In this document: positions 10,570 through 19,129 of the stretch, one piece after another | How the letters are laid out: each line of letters starts with the position of its first letter | How positions within the stretch are numbered: position 1 is the stretch's first letter | Assembly: GCF_014269035.2 (NCBI RefSeq) | Contig: NZ_JABWRP020000001.1 | Location: 372,001 to 436,000, forward strand | Direction: 5' to 3' | DNA length: 64,000 nt | Source: Pseudomonas vlassakiae | GTDB taxonomy: Bacteria; Pseudomonadota; Gammaproteobacteria; Pseudomonadales; Pseudomonadaceae | The notes under the pieces: generated by a model | What the model was told of the DNA's origin: nothing | What the model saw: only the letters and a program-made list of their open reading frames with translations | Database searches by the model: none | Translations under genes and position numbers: made by a program

Positions 10570-11339
10570 TGGAAATCCGCGGCGGTGTACCGGGCCATAA
10601 TGGTCGGGTTGCCCTGGTCACCGGTGCCGCCCGCGGCATTGGCCTGGGTATTGCCGCCTGGCTGATCTGCGAAGGTTGGCAAGTGGTGCTCAGCGACCTC
10701 GACCGTCAGCGCGGTGCCAAGGTGGCCAAGGCCCTGGGCGAAAACGCCTGGTTCATCACCATGGACGTGGCCGACGAGGCCCAGGTCAGCGCCGGGGTGT
10801 CCGAGGTGCTCGGGCAGTTCGGGCGGCTGGATGCGCTGGTGTGCAACGCGGCCATTGCCAACCCGCACAACCAGACCCTCGAAAGCTTGAGCCTGGCGCA
10901 ATGGAACCGGGTACTGGCGGTCAACCTCAATGGGCCGATGTTACTGGCCAAGCATTGTGCGCCGTACCTGCGCGCGCACAACGGTGCGATCGTCAACCTG
11001 ACCTCGACGCGTGCCCGGCAGTCCGAACCGGACACCGAGGCCTACGCGGCGAGCAAGGGTGGCCTGGTGGCCTTGACCCATGCGTTGGCCATGAGCCTGG
11101 GCCCGGAGATCCGGGTCAACGCGGTGAGCCCGGGCTGGATCGATGCCCGTGACCCGTCCCAGCGCCGTGCCGAACCCTTGACCGAGGCCGACCATGCCCA
11201 GCATCCGACGGGCAGGGTGGGTACGGTGGAGGATGTGGCCGCCATGGTCGCCTGGCTGCTGTCGCGCCAGGCCGGGTTCGTCACCGGCCAGGAGTTCGTG
11301 GTCGACGGTGGCATGACCCGCAAGATGATCTACACCTGA
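10569..11339 (+). CDS. Short-chain dehydrogenase/reductase
   Basis: This is a classical SDR of 256 residues. It has the Rossmann cofactor motif TGAARGIG near the N-terminus, NAA in the fourth strand, the catalytic Tyr159-x3-Lys163 in YAASKGG, and the C-terminal VDGG loop. The substrate cannot be told from sequence. It is translationally coupled to metZ (one-base overlap), a pairing seen in other Pseudomonas, so it may act near sulfur amino-acid or related metabolism, but this is inference. Confidence 0.92.
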   Translation: MEIRGGVPGHNGRVALVTGAARGIGLGIAAWLICEGWQVVLSDLDRQRGAKVAKALGENAWFITMDVADEAQVSAGVSEVLGQFGRLDALVCNAAIANPHNQTLESLSLAQWNRVLAVNLNGPMLLAKHCAPYLRAHNGAIVNLTSTRARQSEPDTEAYAASKGGLVALTHALAMSLGPEIRVNAVSPGWIDARDPSQRRAEPLTEADHAQHPTGRVGTVEDVAAMVAWLLSRQAGFVTGQEFVVDGGMTRKMIYT

Positions 11340-11355
11340 GCAGGCAGCGGTAAGC

Positions 11356-11396
11356 GAAGGGGACCGAAAGGTCCCTTTGGCGTTTTTGCCTTTTTT
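11356..11396 (+). terminator. Rho-independent terminator after the metZ-SDR genes
   Basis: A GC-rich stem (about 11357-11378, AAGGGGACC pairing with GGTCCCTTT over a GAAA loop) is followed by T5 and then T6 tracts. It closes the housekeeping operon on the plus strand. Confidence 0.85.
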
Positions 11397-11417
11397 GAAA
11401 AAAATTCAACGGGGCTA

Positions 11418-11446
11418 TTGACTTAGCATCGGCACCTGCGTAAATT
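11418..11446 (+). promoter_or_regulatory. Sigma-70 promoter of the tRNA operon
   Basis: TTGACT at 11418-11423 and TAAATT at 11441-11446 are separated by 17 bases. A GC-rich discriminator (TCGCGGCC) follows, as is usual for stringently controlled stable-RNA promoters. The first tRNA begins about 40 bases further on. Confidence 0.75.
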
Positions 11447-11487
11447 TCGCGGCCTCAGCGAAGCAAACGCAACAAGCAACATCGCGA

Positions 11488-11563
11488 GGGTGATTAGCTC
11501 AGCCGGGAGAGCATCTGCCTTACAAGCAGAGGGTCGGCGGTTCGATCCCGTCATCACCCACCA
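11488..11563 (+). tRNA. tRNA-Val (anticodon TAC)
   Basis: The 76-nt sequence folds as a cloverleaf. The acceptor arm GGGTGAT pairs with ATCACCC, the anticodon loop reads CTTACAA, the T arm has GGTTCGATCCC, and CCA is encoded at 11561-11563. Confidence 0.97.
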
Positions 11564-11630
11564 CTTCCTGAGGCTGTTTCTAGTGCTGGACGCTTCCGAT
11601 GAAGCCGATAGCCAGAGAGAAACGCACTGC

Positions 11631-11707
11631 GCAGCGGTAGTTCAGTCGGTTAGAATACCGGCCTGTCACGCCGGGGGTCGCGGGTTCGAGTCCCGTCCGC
11701 TGCGCCA
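11631..11707 (+). tRNA. tRNA-Asp (anticodon GTC), copy 1
   Basis: The 77-nt cloverleaf has acceptor arm GCAGCGG/CCGCTGC, anticodon GTC in the CTGTCAC loop, and an encoded CCA. Its sequence is identical to the two copies downstream. Confidence 0.97.
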
Positions 11708-11806
11708 TTTTTCAGTAACAGATGGGTGCCTGTCACCGGTCTGGAGTCGAAGGCGAAATGCCTGAGGCTGATCCCAGTTTCAATCAGGCGCAAGCCTGAA
11801 CGATAC

Positions 11807-11883
11807 GCAGCGGTAGTTCAGTCGGTTAGAATACCGGCCTGTCACGCCGGGGGTCGCGGGTTCGAGTCCCGTCCGCTGCGCCA
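11807..11883 (+). tRNA. tRNA-Asp (anticodon GTC), copy 2
   Basis: Identical in sequence to copy 1. The 20-odd bases before it (ending AAGCCTGAACGATAC) are repeated with few changes before copy 3, showing that the flanks were duplicated with the tRNA. Confidence 0.97.
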
Positions 11884-11927
11884 TCTTCGTTTCGAGGTCC
11901 CTAGAACACCTTGAAGCAAACACAAAT

Positions 11928-11954
11928 GAAGCGATCATCTGTCGCTTTTTTTGT
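11928..11954 (+). terminator. Intrinsic terminator between tRNA-Asp copies 2 and 3
   Basis: AAGCGA at 11929-11934 pairs with TCGCTT, followed by a run of T. The surrounding sequence is a diverged copy of that after copy 3, which also ends in a terminator, so this is probably a leftover of tandem duplication that may lower expression of copy 3. Confidence 0.7.
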
Positions 11955-12023
11955 GCCTGCCCTGAGGCCATCGCGCCGGAAGGGTAGACCCAGGTTTCAA
12001 TCGGGCGCAAGCCTGAATGATAC

Positions 12024-12100
12024 GCAGCGGTAGTTCAGTCGGTTAGAATACCGGCCTGTCACGCCGGGGGTCGCGGGTTCGAGTCCCGTCCGCTGCGCCA
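12024..12100 (+). tRNA. tRNA-Asp (anticodon GTC), copy 3
   Basis: Identical to copies 1 and 2 with an encoded CCA. No obvious promoter lies between the upstream terminator and this copy, so its transcription may depend on read-through. Confidence 0.97.
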
Positions 12101-12140
12101 TATTCGCCTCAAGGCCCCTTGAACGCCTTGAAGCCACAAG

Positions 12141-12166
12141 AAAGCGACCTTAGGGTCGCTTTTTTC
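12141..12166 (+). terminator. Terminator of the tRNA operon
   Basis: AAAGCGACC pairs with GGGTCGCTTT over a TTA loop and is followed by a T-run. It marks the end of the tRNA transcription unit. Confidence 0.88.
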
Positions 12167-12289
12167 GTTTTAACGCCCTTACGGCGAGTAGATTTACACG
12201 AACCTGACACACTCTTCACCGATCAACGGTTCCTGTGCTTGCCTGCAGTGATGCACAATAGGCCTCTTTTGACTTACCCGGAATTCGCA

Positions 12290-13114
12290 ATGACCAGATC
12301 CTCCGTCTTTGGTGCGCTCGGGCTGGCCCTGGTGCTGGCGGGCGTGACCGGTTGCTCTTCGAAAAAAGCCGCCATCTACGAGCACGAGAACTTCGACGAC
12401 TCGGGGACTTACTCGCGCAGCTTTCCGGTGACCGATGCCGGTTCCTGCGAAGCCGCTCGCCGTGCGTTGCTCAGCCAGGGGTACATCATCACCAGCAGTG
12501 GTGCCAACCAGGTGATGGGCAACAAGAGCTTCCAGCAGAACAGCGAAAACCACCTGCAGATCAGCTTCAACGTGACCTGCGCGCCAGACGTCAACGACGA
12601 CAAGCGTTCGACCATGTTCGCCAACGCCTTGCAGGACCGTTACAGCCTGAAGAAGTCCAACAGCTCTGCCAGCCTGGGTGTCGGCGTGCTCGGTTCGGTA
12701 TCCATGCCGATCGGCTCCAGCGATGACTCGATGGTCAAGGTCGCCAGCGAGACGGTGACGGCTGCGCAGTTCTATGACCGCTACTTCGCCCTGGTCGAAA
12801 GTTTCCTGCCGAAACCGAAGAAGGTCGCCAAGGCCAAGGTCGAAGCGCCTGCGCCAAAGCCTGAGAAGCCGGCGCCAGACCTGGGTTTGCCGGAGCAGGC
12901 CTCGGCAGCCCCGGCCGTTGCAGCGCCGGCGCCTGCGCCATTGGTTGAAGCCGCTCCCGCACCTGCGGCGGCTGTACCTGCCAGTGAAGCCGCGGCCAAA
13001 CCCGTGGTCGATGATAGCCAGGGCTCGCAACCGGTGGCACCGCCAGCAGAGGCCGCACCGATCCAGGTGCAGCAGGATACGCAGCCTGCGCAGGAGGCAC
13101 CGGCGTCGCTTTAA
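12290..13114 (+). CDS. DUF2242 family lipoprotein
   Basis: The ATG at 12290 gives a lipoprotein signal peptide ending in the lipobox LAGVTGC, so the mature protein would be lipidated on its first Cys; the longer upstream reading frame adds an unlikely leader. The core (about residues 30-190, with conserved Cys in SCEAARR and VTCAPDV) matches DUF2242, a family without known function. The last 100 residues are Ala/Pro-rich with repeated APAP, probably a flexible periplasmic tail. It stands alone between the tRNA operon and the next gene. Confidence 0.82.
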   Translation: MTRSSVFGALGLALVLAGVTGCSSKKAAIYEHENFDDSGTYSRSFPVTDAGSCEAARRALLSQGYIITSSGANQVMGNKSFQQNSENHLQISFNVTCAPDVNDDKRSTMFANALQDRYSLKKSNSSASLGVGVLGSVSMPIGSSDDSMVKVASETVTAAQFYDRYFALVESFLPKPKKVAKAKVEAPAPKPEKPAPDLGLPEQASAAPAVAAPAPAPLVEAAPAPAAAVPASEAAAKPVVDDSQGSQPVAPPAEAAPIQVQQDTQPAQEAPASL

Positions 13115-13255
13115 TTCGCTGTTACAGATGCTCGGCGATAACTTCCTGAACACCTGCTATGTTTTCCACTCATAAGCTTGTCATCATTCCTTCACCCGGC
13201 CCGTTTAGGTTGAAGGCATGACCAACGAAGACAGATGAGAAGAGGACGCAGGACG

Positions 13256-13342
13256 ATGGATGACTATCAGGAAGAGCTGCTCGAGTTTCAGGCTTACGAA
13301 CTGGATCCGCCAGAACCGGCAGACGACGCCACGGAGCTTTAA
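13256..13342 (+). CDS. Possible 28-residue acidic microprotein
   Basis: This short frame is preceded by AGAGGA 9 bases before the ATG. It codes for 28 residues, 11 of them Asp or Glu and none basic, starting MDDYQEELLEF. Its stop overlaps that of the convergent AraC-type regulator by 4 bases. I do not recognise a function. Support is the ribosome site and the strong amino-acid bias; translation is not proven. Confidence 0.45.
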   Translation: MDDYQEELLEFQAYELDPPEPADDATEL

Positions 13343-14379
13343 CCTGCCCGCCGCTGGCTGCGGCGAAACTCCCCCGGCGTAAGGCCCGTCCAGCGCTTGA
13401 ATGCGCGTTGGAAGGCCTCTGCCGATGCAAACCCCAACAAATAAGCGATCTCGCCAAAGGCCAACTCCGTATCGCGGATGTAGGCTTCGGCAAGGTCGCG
13501 TCGCGTGTCGTTGAGTAGATCACGAAAGCGCGTGCCTTCTTCCGCCAGCTTGCGCCGCAGCGTCCAGGTGGGCAGTTGCAAGCGCAGCGCCACTTCTTCG
13601 AGGTCAGGTTCACGGCCGCCATTGAGCAGCGGGCCGAGGAGATGGGTAATGCGCTCGCCCAGGCTGCGCACGCGGGTGCGCTGGAGCATTTCTACCTCAC
13701 ACAATTGCAGCAGGTGGCTGAAGGTGCTCGGGCAATGCTGTGGGTTGGCCTGGTCGAGCGTGCGGCGGCCCAGCCGCAGACGATTGGCGCTGGCGCCGAA
13801 CTGCAAGGGTGTGCTGCACAGTGGCTGGTATTGCGCAGCGTAGCCAGGCGCGTCGAATTCCACTTCCAGGCGCTCGGCCTGCACGGGGACGTCGCTCAGG
13901 GCGGCAAGCTGCGCCAGCCAGCCGCCCAGCAGTGAGTCGACCACAAAGCGGTTGTAGTCGTTGTAGGGGCTGATCGAGTAGAACGTCAGCCACGCGCCGT
14001 GCGCGTCTTCGTGATAGCTGCAATGGCCGCGGTAATTGGCCGCGTACAGTGGCTCGAAGCGCAGCAGTGTACGTGCCGCCTCGCCCAGCGTAGGGGCCTG
14101 GGCTGCGGTGACACCGGCCAGCCCGGCCTGGGCCAGGCGGCTCAGCCGGCCCATGCGCAGGCCCAGCGCCGGGTCGCCGCTTAGCGCGATGGCCGCATGC
14201 CCCAGGTGCATATAGCGAGGAATCGACAGCCGAGCCCCGGCTTCGGCCAGGCGTTCGGCATCGAGCCCGTATTGCTGCAGCAGCGGTGTCGGATCATGGC
14301 CTTGCTCGCGCAGGGCCTGGGCCAGGGGCTGGATGAAACCGACCGAAAGGTCGCCCAGGCGCACGCGGGGGCGGCTCAT
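13339..14379 (-). CDS. AraC family transcriptional regulator
   Basis: This is a 346-residue regulator. The N-terminal part (about 15-200) matches the arabinose-binding-like domain found in OruR/ArgR-type AraC proteins, and the C-terminal part (about 235-340) has the double helix-turn-helix, ending in GFASAEAFQRAFKRWTGLTPGEFR. It lies 4 bases after the nitrilase-like gene in the same direction, so the two are co-transcribed. Ligand and targets are unknown; the upstream gene is a plausible functional partner. Confidence 0.9.
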   Translation of the reverse strand: MSRPRVRLGDLSVGFIQPLAQALREQGHDPTPLLQQYGLDAERLAEAGARLSIPRYMHLGHAAIALSGDPALGLRMGRLSRLAQAGLAGVTAAQAPTLGEAARTLLRFEPLYAANYRGHCSYHEDAHGAWLTFYSISPYNDYNRFVVDSLLGGWLAQLAALSDVPVQAERLEVEFDAPGYAAQYQPLCSTPLQFGASANRLRLGRRTLDQANPQHCPSTFSHLLQLCEVEMLQRTRVRSLGERITHLLGPLLNGGREPDLEEVALRLQLPTWTLRRKLAEEGTRFRDLLNDTRRDLAEAYIRDTELAFGEIAYLLGFASAEAFQRAFKRWTGLTPGEFRRSQRRAG

Positions 14380-14383
14380 GTGC

Positions 14384-15505
14384 CTACAGCCACAGGTTCA
14401 GCAGGCGTGCGCCGCGGCTGGGAGGCCCTGCCAGCAATTCACCTGCTTGGTGGGCGAAGCCTTGGCCGTCGCTGCCCTGTTCCCAGAATTGCCCACGCAT
14501 GAACACGCTCATGCTGCTGACGCTGTCACCTGCGGCCTGGGTCAGGCGTTGCCAGGCGGCCTGTTCGCTGACCTCGCCGCGTTGCAGGGGCAGTTCGGCA
14601 GCTGCATCCTGATGGCGATTGCCGCGCCAGGGGGTATCCCAACTGTTTTTGCCGCTGAGAAAGACCGGGTTGGCGATCAGTTGGGCCTGTTGCTGCTGCA
14701 ACTGGCGCTGGTTTTCCGGGTACCAGCTGTCGCTGCCGATCAGCACGCCAAGGCGCCCGGCGGGGGTCTGCAACACCTGCAGCGGGAAATGTCGGCCGTG
14801 ATGGATGTAGCGCCGTGTCTCGCTGTCGGGGTATTGCTGGTGTTGCGGTTGGCCCAGCGGCAAGCCGTCCGCGGCGAACACCAGGCTGCTGTTGAACAGC
14901 GGCCCTTGCCCAATGTGCAGCACACCTCGTTCGACATAGGGGGCGGGCAGCACGATCGAGCCTGCCACCAGGGTCACACCGAATTCCTTGGCCAGGCCGC
15001 CGAACAGCTGCTGGTAGTCGCTGGCCATCTGGCGGGCCTTCATGCGCAGGTGGGCATCGGCGCGCCGGTCATCGCCATTGGCGCTCAGCATGGCCAGGCC
15101 ATAGCGCAGCGGGTTGCTCAGCTCCAGCCATTGCTCGGCGTCGCGATTGCGGGTGACCTGGAACAGCTCGTTCTTCTCGCCCCGTGCCCACAGCCAGGTG
15201 CCGATGTGTTCCGGCAGCACCACGACCGTGCGGGGGCCAACCAGGCCTTGGGCGCGCGCTTGTTCCAGGTAGGCGGAAAGCTTGCGGTGCAGCCGTTGCA
15301 GGTTCTGGTAGTCACTCGGGAACAGCAGCGGCTCGATGCCAAGCAGGTTGCCATGCTCGCCAGGCACGCCATGGTTGAGCGCCAGTTCGATGCGCAGGTC
15401 GGACAGGTAGTGACCTTCCGGGCGCTGCTGGGTCCAGAAACCATAGCCACAGAGTGCGGCGGCCATCACCAGCGCCAGGGTGCTTGCCAGGAGTTTTCGC
15501 ATCAA
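14384..15505 (-). CDS. Nitrilase-fold (CN hydrolase) family protein lacking the catalytic Cys
   Basis: The 373-residue protein has an N-terminal hydrophobic segment (about residues 4-22, signal anchor or signal peptide) and a carbon-nitrogen hydrolase domain. The first triad residue is present (Glu99 in VVVLPEH). At the cysteine position, normally LIC-x-D, the sequence reads GVLIGSDSWYPE, so Gly257 replaces the nucleophile; I also find no clear triad Lys before it. It is therefore probably not a conventional amidase or nitrilase, and may have a binding role or be decaying. It is followed by an AraC regulator after 4 bases. Confidence 0.8.
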   Translation of the reverse strand: MMRKLLASTLALVMAAALCGYGFWTQQRPEGHYLSDLRIELALNHGVPGEHGNLLGIEPLLFPSDYQNLQRLHRKLSAYLEQARAQGLVGPRTVVVLPEHIGTWLWARGEKNELFQVTRNRDAEQWLELSNPLRYGLAMLSANGDDRRADAHLRMKARQMASDYQQLFGGLAKEFGVTLVAGSIVLPAPYVERGVLHIGQGPLFNSSLVFAADGLPLGQPQHQQYPDSETRRYIHHGRHFPLQVLQTPAGRLGVLIGSDSWYPENQRQLQQQQAQLIANPVFLSGKNSWDTPWRGNRHQDAAAELPLQRGEVSEQAAWQRLTQAAGDSVSSMSVFMRGQFWEQGSDGQGFAHQAGELLAGPPSRGARLLNLWL

Positions 15506-15670
15506 ACTTCAGCTTTTACCTAAAAATGAGCTTGCCGTGCGCAGATCCAGGACCGGGTGCACCCTGGATTCATCAGCTTTGCCTCGTCGTTGTACTGCGT
15601 TTTTGCACAATCGTGTCGCGGATCATACCAAAGCTGCCGGGCACTAGGCGCATTCTCTGCGGCTCGACAG

Positions 15671-18226
15671 TCACGGGCGGCACATCAGGCGCTGGCGCTC
15701 GTAGTTGACCGCCTTGTCCCGTTCCGGCAGATCGTAGCTGGCTGTGCACTGGTGCTCGCCCCACTTGATGCTCAGGCTACCCTGGTCCTGCTCCAGCAGC
15801 ACCAAGGCTTTGCCGCTCGGGTCGGAAATTGCCAGCTGGCGGCCTTCGGCGGTCTCCACCGATGCACCGAACGGTATCAACTGGCCGCGCTCGTCAAACA
15901 GCTCGAACTGCACGCGACGCCCGCTCTTGCCGGTGTAGCGGGCAAGCACCACGGCGCCGCGGCGCGGCACCAGCTGCTGGGTGGCGTTGTCGATCTCGAT
16001 GTCGCCGCCCAGGTCGCGCGTATCCAGGCTGATCCAGTTGACCCGATAGGGCTGGGCGCTGGGGATCACCGCATAGCCGTTGCGCCCGGTTTCCACGCCG
16101 CTGTAGTTGCTGATCTTTGCCCCTTGCACACCCGGTACTTCGGCCAGGGCGAAGGTTTCGCCGAGTGTCTGGCCAAGGTTGATGCCGCCTGGGTGGGCCA
16201 CCACGGCGCCTGCGACGTTGAGGTTCTGCGAATCGTAGCCGCGCCCCTGGCTATAACCCAGGCTGACGTCGGCGACCGAGGTGCGGGTGTTCAGGTTGGC
16301 CGAGGCCGAGCTGCCGCTGCTTCGGCTGTGACCGCCCTGGATCGAGTAGAAGGTGTCGCTGGTCTCCGACAGGTAGCCGTTGATGCCGGCCTGGGTGGTG
16401 TCGTTGCCCTTTTGCGTACTGGCGGTGATGAACGCCCGCGGTGCGCGGGCGCGGCTGCCGAGCGGGAACGATAACGACAGGTTTAGCTGGGTATCCTGCC
16501 CCGAAGGGCCTGAGGTTCCCAGTTCCTTGGTCCGGCTGATGTCAAGGTTGTAGGAAATATCGCCCCAGTTGTTGCTGTAGCCGGCCGACAGGCTCTGCGA
16601 ACCGCCGCGGTTCCAGTAGCGTTGGTCGCTGGCCGTCAGATACAGGCTACCGAGTGCACGGTCGCGGCCCAGGCTCTGGTTGATGGTCAGGTCGGTGCGG
16701 GTCTTGGAGTTGCCGCTGCGTTTGAGCGCGTCGCTGCTCATGTCCTCGATATGCTGGGTGAGGGTGCGAAAGCCCTCGGTGGAGTAGCGGTAGGCGGCCA
16801 GGGTGAAGTTGGTGTCGGTGCCGGTAAAGGTCTTGGCGTAGAGTGCCCGCAAGCTGTTGCCCTGGGTGGTCCGGCCCTGGGCCTTGCTCGAGGAATGGGT
16901 GACATCGAGCGAAAAGGCGCCGACCAGGGTATTCAGGCCGCTGCCGACGGCCAGCGCCTTGTAGTCGTCGGTGGCTTGCAGGCCCATGACGCCGGTCACG
17001 GTGTTGGTCAGGCCGTAGGCCAGCGTCGAGCTGAGCATCTGTGGCGTGGCCAGGCCTTCGCTGTTGCTGTTGTAGCGCCCTGCGGACAGGCTGTACTTGA
17101 CCTGGCCGCCACGGACCATCAGCGGCAGGCTGGAAAACGCCTGCACGCTGACCCGCCGACGACCGTCGGCCTCGATGATGGTGATTTCCAGGTCGCCGTT
17201 GGAGCCGCTGGGGTAGATGTCGCTGATCTCGAACGGGCCGGGCGGTACGTTGGCGGTGTACAGCAGGTAGCTGTTCTGGCGGATCTCGACCCTGGCGCTG
17301 GTCTGCGCCACGCCTCGCACCACCGGTGCGTAGCCACGCTCGCTGTCGGCGCGCATGCCTTCGTCCGAAGCCAGCTTCAGGCCCCGGTAGCGCACGCTGT
17401 CGAACAGGTCGCTGTCGCTGAAGATGTCGCCGGCGCTGAACTGGCCCTTGAGCGCAGTCACGTCGTGCTGCAGGTAGCTGCGGTTGCTCTTGAAGCTGTC
17501 CGGGCGCCCGGTGCCGCTGCTGAAGTTCGACTCGTTGCGCAAGCGCCAGCTGCCCAGGTTGAGACCGTTGCGCAGGCTCAGGTTGTTGTTGATGCGTGTA
17601 TCGGCATCACTGGCGCTACGGCTGGTGTTGAATTGATAGTTGACGAACGCGGCAGGCACCCCCGCGTCCCACAGTTGCGGGTCGACATAGCCGCGCAGCC
17701 CACGCTTCATGGCGACTTGCGGGATGCTGGCGGACAGGCGCAGATGCCCAGAGTCGTAGCTCAGGCTGGCCTGGTCGATCAGCGAGGGCAGGTCGTGACA
17801 GGCCTGTTCGGTCTCCAGGCGCCCCTGTGCCCTGAGCTTGTCCATGTCGATGCCCAACTGCTCGAGCAGGTCCAGGGTCATGCAGGGCTCCACGCGCCCG
17901 GTGTGGGGGTTGCGCTTGAAATCGATGTCGCGCCGGCCCACCAGTACCTCGTTGCTGTAGAGGTCTACCCGATAGTTGCCCGGCAGCACGCTGCTGGCCG
18001 ACAGCAGTAACTGCAGGTCGACCGCCGATTGCGCACCTTGCAGGAAGGTGGTGTTGAAGCCCAGCAGCTGGGGATCGTCCTGCGCCGTCGCGAGGCCGGG
18101 CAGCGCGCTGCACAGCAGCAATGACAGGGCGTTGAGCTGCCAGGCTGGACGAGGCGTGCCGCCATTGAGCGTGCGCGCGCCTGCCTCGGCACCGTCTACG
18201 GAGCGGGGGGCGATGGACAGAGACAT
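15671..18226 (-). CDS. Outer-membrane fimbrial usher
   Basis: Ushers form the outer-membrane pore that accepts chaperone-subunit complexes and extends the fimbria. The 851-residue protein has a signal-like hydrophobic stretch at about residues 29-48, an N-terminal domain (FNTTFLQG), the beta-barrel with repeated aromatic/Gly strands, the plug region (about 250-340, PPGPFEISDIYPSG), and two C-terminal domains. The signal peptide lies unusually far from the first Met, so the true start may be an internal non-ATG codon. It is the last gene of the cluster, 85 bases after its chaperone. Confidence 0.93.
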   Translation of the reverse strand: MSLSIAPRSVDGAEAGARTLNGGTPRPAWQLNALSLLLCSALPGLATAQDDPQLLGFNTTFLQGAQSAVDLQLLLSASSVLPGNYRVDLYSNEVLVGRRDIDFKRNPHTGRVEPCMTLDLLEQLGIDMDKLRAQGRLETEQACHDLPSLIDQASLSYDSGHLRLSASIPQVAMKRGLRGYVDPQLWDAGVPAAFVNYQFNTSRSASDADTRINNNLSLRNGLNLGSWRLRNESNFSSGTGRPDSFKSNRSYLQHDVTALKGQFSAGDIFSDSDLFDSVRYRGLKLASDEGMRADSERGYAPVVRGVAQTSARVEIRQNSYLLYTANVPPGPFEISDIYPSGSNGDLEITIIEADGRRRVSVQAFSSLPLMVRGGQVKYSLSAGRYNSNSEGLATPQMLSSTLAYGLTNTVTGVMGLQATDDYKALAVGSGLNTLVGAFSLDVTHSSSKAQGRTTQGNSLRALYAKTFTGTDTNFTLAAYRYSTEGFRTLTQHIEDMSSDALKRSGNSKTRTDLTINQSLGRDRALGSLYLTASDQRYWNRGGSQSLSAGYSNNWGDISYNLDISRTKELGTSGPSGQDTQLNLSLSFPLGSRARAPRAFITASTQKGNDTTQAGINGYLSETSDTFYSIQGGHSRSSGSSASANLNTRTSVADVSLGYSQGRGYDSQNLNVAGAVVAHPGGINLGQTLGETFALAEVPGVQGAKISNYSGVETGRNGYAVIPSAQPYRVNWISLDTRDLGGDIEIDNATQQLVPRRGAVVLARYTGKSGRRVQFELFDERGQLIPFGASVETAEGRQLAISDPSGKALVLLEQDQGSLSIKWGEHQCTASYDLPERDKAVNYERQRLMCRP

Positions 18227-18311
18227 ACGAGGAACCTATTTCATGTCCCGGCACGGGCTGGGCACGGGGAGGCCGCACACGACCGGGGCGCGCGAGGTGG
18301 GCGTTATGCGT

Positions 18312-19058
18312 TCACAGGCTGATGGCGGGTTCGGCAGGCTTGGCGCTACCTGGCTGGGCACGGTTCAACAGCACGGAATAGCCATGCTGGGCGCCATAGT
18401 CGTTGATGCTCTTGAAGGTGAGCGTCAGCGGGCCGTCAGCCTGGGAAAAGGCCGAGCTGAAGGTCTTTCGTTCACCGGGGGCGATCATGCTCGAGTCGGC
18501 GCTGAACACGCTCTGTTTACCGCGTTTGACTTCGATGTCGGCCATCGACACGTGATACAGGCCGGGGTTGTTCACGGTCAGCTGTGCCTTGCCGGCGTGC
18601 TGGGTCACTTGCCAGACCAATTGCTCCGGTGCCAACAGGGGATTGCCGGGCAAGTTGGCCGGGCGGAAGAAAATCTTGATGCGTTGGCGCACCGCCAACT
18701 GCAAGGTATTGGCCTGGGTACTGGCTTGCGGGATTTCCTGGACATTCAGCCAGACCACCGACTCGCGGTCGGAGGGCAAGCCCTGGCCCTCATAGAGAAT
18801 GCGCAGCAGTTGTTCCTGCTTGGGCATTACCCTGGCCAAGGGGGGAGTAATGGCAAACGGCGCCTGCGCGCTGTCGCCGGCATCCACCCAGGACTGCACC
18901 AGGACTTCCTGGTTGCCATTGCGCACCGTGACATTGGCTTCCTTGTGAGCACCGTCGAACACGACGCGCGTGGCACTCAGGGAGATGCTGGCGGTTGCCT
19001 GGGCAGCGACGAGCATGCCCAGCAACCCGAAAACGGGATACAGAGAACGACGCAACAT
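18312..19058 (-). CDS. Periplasmic fimbrial chaperone (PapD type)
   Basis: PapD-like chaperones hold pilins in the periplasm by donor-strand complementation and deliver them to the usher. The 248-residue protein has a signal peptide ending near AQATA, the N-terminal Ig-like domain (SATRVVFDGAHKEANVTVRN), the conserved LLRILYEGQGLP and VVWLNVQEIP strands, and the C-terminal domain. It lies between the major pilin and the usher. It resembles the second chaperone gene at the far end of the locus but is clearly a separate sequence. Confidence 0.95.
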   Translation of the reverse strand: MLRRSLYPVFGLLGMLVAAQATASISLSATRVVFDGAHKEANVTVRNGNQEVLVQSWVDAGDSAQAPFAITPPLARVMPKQEQLLRILYEGQGLPSDRESVVWLNVQEIPQASTQANTLQLAVRQRIKIFFRPANLPGNPLLAPEQLVWQVTQHAGKAQLTVNNPGLYHVSMADIEVKRGKQSVFSADSSMIAPGERKTFSSAFSQADGPLTLTFKSINDYGAQHGYSVLLNRAQPGSAKPAEPAISL

Positions 19059-19129
19059 GGTGGGGGTACCTTCTGGGCAAAGAAGTGGCGAGGCTGTGCA
19101 GCCTCGCGCAGGGAGCAGCGGCGAATCGA

